Shown in pieces: positions 61,376 through 64,000 of a stretch of DNA of 64,000 bases. Position 1 is the stretch's first letter; each line of letters opens with the position of its first letter. Origin of the DNA: an uncultured Lachnospiraceae bacterium (GTDB lineage: Bacteria; Bacillota; Clostridia; Lachnospirales; Lachnospiraceae); NCBI GenBank assembly GCA_934339365.1, contig CAKRHW010000001.1, positions 124,001-188,000 of the forward strand. Direction: 5' to 3'. The notes beneath the pieces were generated by a model. That model was not told the DNA's origin. It searched no databases and worked only from the letters and a program-made list of their open reading frames with translations. Position numbers and translations under genes: made by a program.

Positions 61376-61543
61376 TTAGATATTCTGTTTTTCTTTTTTT
61401 ACTTCACTATTTTCAATATATTCTGCTATCAATATGTCAAGTTCCTGGCTGATTGACAGGACATCTGTTAAATTTTTTTCTATGTGAAGTTTTTCATCTA
61501 GCTGCTTTCTTTTTCCTTCAATATCCCGGATGATTGATCGCAT
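61376..61543 (-). CDS. Spo0E-like aspartyl-phosphate phosphatase
   Basis: A 55-residue helical hairpin. IRDIEGKRKQLDEKLHIEKNLTDVLSISQELDILIAEYI carries the Spo0E signature S-Q-E-L-D near the second helix. Members dephosphorylate Spo0A~P and delay sporulation. The ATG at 61543 has AGAGGAAAAT upstream; a longer form starting 14 codons earlier is less likely. It is monocistronic with its own terminator. Confidence 0.82.
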   Translation of the reverse strand: MRSIIRDIEGKRKQLDEKLHIEKNLTDVLSISQELDILIAEYIENSEVKKEKQNI

Positions 61544-61778
61544 ATTTTCCTCTTTTCTGTACTGCCATTTTTTCCCTTTTTGCAATGCAGTACTCTTGCA
61601 AATAAACTCTTTTTCTTTTTCTCATTTCCTAACAGAAAATCCCTATTTTCGACTTCCATATACATTTTACATCCCACGAATACCAAAAGTCAATTGAATG
61701 TCATCCACACTATTTTCTCTTTTTCGACAAAACAATTGATTTCTTTTCGGATGAATTTTCTTCTGAGTGCGAAGAGTT

Positions 61779-61920
61779 TTGACACCTACCACATAATATG
61801 ATAAACTATCAGAGAATTTATTCATGATTCTAACAGGTCTGCGTGCGCTGCTCCGAAGATCTGATGGTTAGAAGAATGTAGGTATACTTGTATTATTTCA
61901 GCGCAGAAATGAGGAAACAT
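61779..61920 (+). promoter_or_regulatory. ychF promoter and structured leader
   Basis: TTGACA (61779-61784) and TAAACT (61802-61807) are 17 bp apart. The leader of about 110 nt contains a hairpin TTCTAAC ... GTTAGAA (about 61830-61875) with an inner GTCT / AGAT pairing. The remaining gap (61586-61778) shows nothing recognisable. Confidence 0.6.
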
Positions 61921-63018
61921 ATGAAACTTGGTATTGTTGGTTTACCAAATGTTGGTAAAAGTACATTATTCAATTCTTTAACAAAAGCCGGTGCAGAATC
62001 CGCAAACTATCCATTCTGTACCATTGATCCAAATGTCGGAATTGTTACAGTTCCAGACTCAAGACTCAATGCCCTGGGTAATCTTTACCAGTCCAAAAAG
62101 ATTACTCCTGCTGTCATTGAATTCGTTGATATTGCAGGACTTGTAAAAGGTGCATCCAAAGGTGAAGGATTAGGAAATCAGTTCTTATCCAATATCCGCG
62201 AAGTGGATGCTATTGTACATGTTGTCCGTTGCTTTGAGAATTCAAACATTGTACACGTTGATGGTAGTATCGACCCTCTGCGTGATATTGAGACAATCAA
62301 TATGGAATTAATCTTTTCTGATATTGAGATCTTAGAACGAAGAATTGCCAAAGTAAGTAAAGGGGCACGCATGGATAAAGCATTAGCAAAAGAAGAAGCC
62401 TCTTTGAAAAAATTTAAAGCACACTTAGAAGAAGGAAAGCTGGCAAAAAGTATTGAACTTGAAGATGAAGATGAAGAAGCATTGTTCAAAGAATGTAATC
62501 TTCTGACAGGTAAGCCTGTCATCTTTGCAGCCAATGTCTCTGACTCAGACTTAGCGAATGATGGAGCAGATAATCCACATGTACAGGCTGTCCGTCAATA
62601 TGCCGCATCAGAAAACTGTGAAGTTTTTGTCATCTGTGCTGAGATTGAACAGGAAATCTCTGAACTTGACGAAGATGATAAAGCAATGTTCTTAGAAGAA
62701 TTAGGTTTAACAGAATCTGGTCTTGATAAATTAGTAACTGCAAGCTATCGTCTGCTTGGATTAATCAGTTTCCTTACATCCGGAGAAGATGAAACAAGAG
62801 CATGGACGATTCGCAAGGGTACCAAAGCTCCTGCTGCTGCCGGAAAGATTCACTCTGATTTTGAACGTGGATTTATTCGTGCGGAAGTAGTCAATTATCA
62901 GGATTTACTCGATTGTGGTACTTACGCCAAAGCCAAAGAAAAAGGACTTGTCCGCCTAGAAGGAAAAGATTATATTGTAAAAGATGGCGATGTAATTTTA
63001 TTCCGTTTTAATGTTTAA
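61921..63018 (+). CDS. ychF: Redox-regulated ATPase YchF
   Basis: A 365-residue Obg-related ATPase bound to ribosomes. The P-loop GLPNVGKST is followed by the DIAGL-type switch in EFVDIAGLVKGASKGEGLGN. NxxE in place of NKxD (AANVSDSD region) agrees with ATP preference. The C-terminal TGS domain (FLTSGEDETRAWTIRKGTKAPAAAGKIHSDFERGFIRAEV) is complete. I chose the ATG at 61921, which has GAGGA 6 nt upstream; the ORF could extend 11 codons further. Confidence 0.98.
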   Translation: MKLGIVGLPNVGKSTLFNSLTKAGAESANYPFCTIDPNVGIVTVPDSRLNALGNLYQSKKITPAVIEFVDIAGLVKGASKGEGLGNQFLSNIREVDAIVHVVRCFENSNIVHVDGSIDPLRDIETINMELIFSDIEILERRIAKVSKGARMDKALAKEEASLKKFKAHLEEGKLAKSIELEDEDEEALFKECNLLTGKPVIFAANVSDSDLANDGADNPHVQAVRQYAASENCEVFVICAEIEQEISELDEDDKAMFLEELGLTESGLDKLVTASYRLLGLISFLTSGEDETRAWTIRKGTKAPAAAGKIHSDFERGFIRAEVVNYQDLLDCGTYAKAKEKGLVRLEGKDYIVKDGDVILFRFNV

Positions 63019-63034
63019 ACAATGCTAGATAGAA

Positions 63035-63075
63035 AAAGGCTGGCACTTTACAAAACCTGTAAAGTGTCAGCCTTT
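63035..63075. terminator. Bidirectional terminator between ychF and thiN
   Basis: An 18-bp stem AAAGGCTGGCACTTTACA / TGTAAAGTGTCAGCCTTT with one G-U type mismatch and flanking A/T runs. It sits between convergent genes. Confidence 0.92.
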
Positions 63076-63078
63076 CTT

Positions 63079-63726
63079 TTAATCGCTTGTTTCCATTGCA
63101 AGCAGAATTCCATCATCTAAAAAGATTTCTCCGACTTCCTGTTCTAGTTCGTTACTGATTCCCCAGCTTTGTGCTTCAAATAATGACATATTCGCATCAT
63201 TTAAAGGATATTTAAAACCTTTTAATGTCAGATTTTTAATTCCTGTTGTGTAAGGGAGAAATGAAATATACGTCCCATATAAATCCTTTTTATAGACTCT
63301 TCTGTATTTCTGAATCATGTAAATTTTATTTTTCTTATCTACTAAAAATCCTTCTACATTTCTGTTTAAAAACTTGTAAAGCAAATGAATATTCGCCAGA
63401 GAATGATCAATGCGATTCCCAATTGCACCTACTACATAGACCTGACTGCTGCCTATATCAATTGACATTTCAATTGCACTCTCCATATCGGTTTCATCTT
63501 TCACCGGATTTAATTTTACAATGGATGTCTGATCTGCAATTCGATTATAATCTTGTTCTGTCAATGTATCGAAGTCTCCAACTGCATAATTCATATTGAT
63601 TCCTAAATCAAGTGCAACTTTACAGCCTCCATCTACACCGATGATATAATCGAATTCATTTTCTTTTACATAGCTCTCTACGAAACTAATTTCAATACAT
63701 CCACCACCAATGATTAATGTCTTCAT
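63079..63726 (-). CDS. thiN: Thiamine diphosphokinase
   Basis: A 215-residue enzyme converting thiamine and ATP to thiamine diphosphate. The N-terminal MKTLIIGGGCIEISF is followed by the family core IIGVDGGCKVALDLG, YAVGDFDTL and KDETDMESAIEM. GAIGNRIDHSLANIHLL then carries the nucleotide-binding Asp/His. The ATG overlaps the rpe stop by 4 bp, the common rpe-thiN order of Firmicutes. Confidence 0.95.
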   Translation of the reverse strand: MKTLIIGGGCIEISFVESYVKENEFDYIIGVDGGCKVALDLGINMNYAVGDFDTLTEQDYNRIADQTSIVKLNPVKDETDMESAIEMSIDIGSSQVYVVGAIGNRIDHSLANIHLLYKFLNRNVEGFLVDKKNKIYMIQKYRRVYKKDLYGTYISFLPYTTGIKNLTLKGFKYPLNDANMSLFEAQSWGISNELEQEVGEIFLDDGILLAMETSD

Positions 63727-64000
63727 TCTTCTTCGAACTTCTCCTTAAATAACTGTATTTTTTCCTCAATGTTTCCACCAAAGACGGCAGAGCCGGCCAC
63801 AATCACATTGGCACCTGCTGCAATGACTTTTTGTACATTGTCTGGTTTGATTCCACCATCTACTTCAATATCAATGTCAAGTCCCTTTCCTGCAATCATT
63901 TCTTTTAATCGCCGAATCTTTTCTGTACTGCTTTCAATATAACTTTGTCCGCCAAATCCGGGGTTTACAGACATAATTAATACCATATCTACTTTATCTA
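63723..64000 (-). CDS. rpe: Ribulose-phosphate 3-epimerase, C-terminal part (cut by window end)
   Basis: The last 92 or so residues of a barrel enzyme interconverting ribulose and xylulose 5-phosphate. VDMVLIMSVNPGFGGQSYI is the family signature with a metal-binding Asp. IEVDGGIKPDN holds the catalytic Asp, and VAGSAVFGG the phosphate-binding loop. The 5' end lies beyond position 64000. Confidence 0.96.
   Translation of the reverse strand, partial: DKVDMVLIMSVNPGFGGQSYIESSTEKIRRLKEMIAGKGLDIDIEVDGGIKPDNVQKVIAAGANVIVAGSAVFGGNIEEKIQLFKEKFEEE

Overview
The window looks like a chromosomal segment of a low-GC, Gram-positive, endospore-forming Clostridia member, most likely a Lachnospiraceae gut anaerobe. 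The reasons are AT-rich intergenic DNA, spoIIGA-sigE-sigG next to ftsZ, a Spo0E-like gene, a T-box and a lysine riboswitch, sortase-assembled pili and a secreted mannanase. The family assignment is inference from gene content and style. I saw no rRNA, tRNA or CRISPR array.

Layout. 0.1-5.2 kb: a very large secreted thioester/Cna-B adhesin that lacks a sortase signal, and a CAP-domain secreted protein. 5.4-6.8 kb: a T-box-controlled BASS-family transporter. 6.85-7.25 kb: a 396-bp MITE-like element with a 5-bp target duplication, inserted just after the ppdK stop codon. 7.3-14.7 kb: housekeeping genes ppdK, prfB (with the programmed +1 frameshift), secA and hpf. 14.9-16.5 kb: an SH3/NlpC-P60 wall hydrolase. 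16.8-24.7 kb: an SDR gene, then a minus-strand block trpF-pgsA-PLD protein, followed by a thiamine thiazole operon thiS-thiF-thiG-thiH-thiE/tenI ending with a dus gene. 24.9-26.5 kb: pdxS-pdxT for pyridoxal phosphate. 26.5-33.5 kb: a pilus operon (tip adhesin, LPKTG major pilin, two sortases with overlapping genes, TraX-like membrane protein). 34-37.6 kb: a small lipoprotein and a multidomain GH26 mannanase with long Thr/Glu repeats. 37.7-40.1 kb: an ABC transporter. 40.3-42.5 kb: small acidic protein, an unassigned structured small RNA, an amidase-SPOR protein, a second structured element and a Thr-rich lipoprotein. 42.5-44.5 kb: dapA-dapB under a lysine riboswitch.

44.5-61.3 kb is the division and sporulation core, all on the minus strand: mraZ-rsmH-ftsL-pbpB-spoVD-mraY-murD-ftsW-murA-ftsQ-ftsZ, then spoIIGA-sigE-sigG-ymxH and an SSB-like gene. 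mraZ is preceded by a promoter and TGGTG boxes at exact 10-bp intervals, as expected for MraZ autoregulation. The spoIIGA promoter has the unusually long -35/-10 spacing known for Spo0A-driven spoIIG. The right end carries a Spo0E-like gene, ychF, thiN and a partial rpe.

The best candidates for something undescribed are the stand-alone structured RNA at 40774-40913, which has its own promoter, terminator and competing helices; the junction-like element at 41859-42003; the terminator/ribosome-site hairpin at 42381-42462; the MITE at 6852-7247; and the hairpin leader of the thiamine operon, which lacks a recognisable TPP riboswitch.
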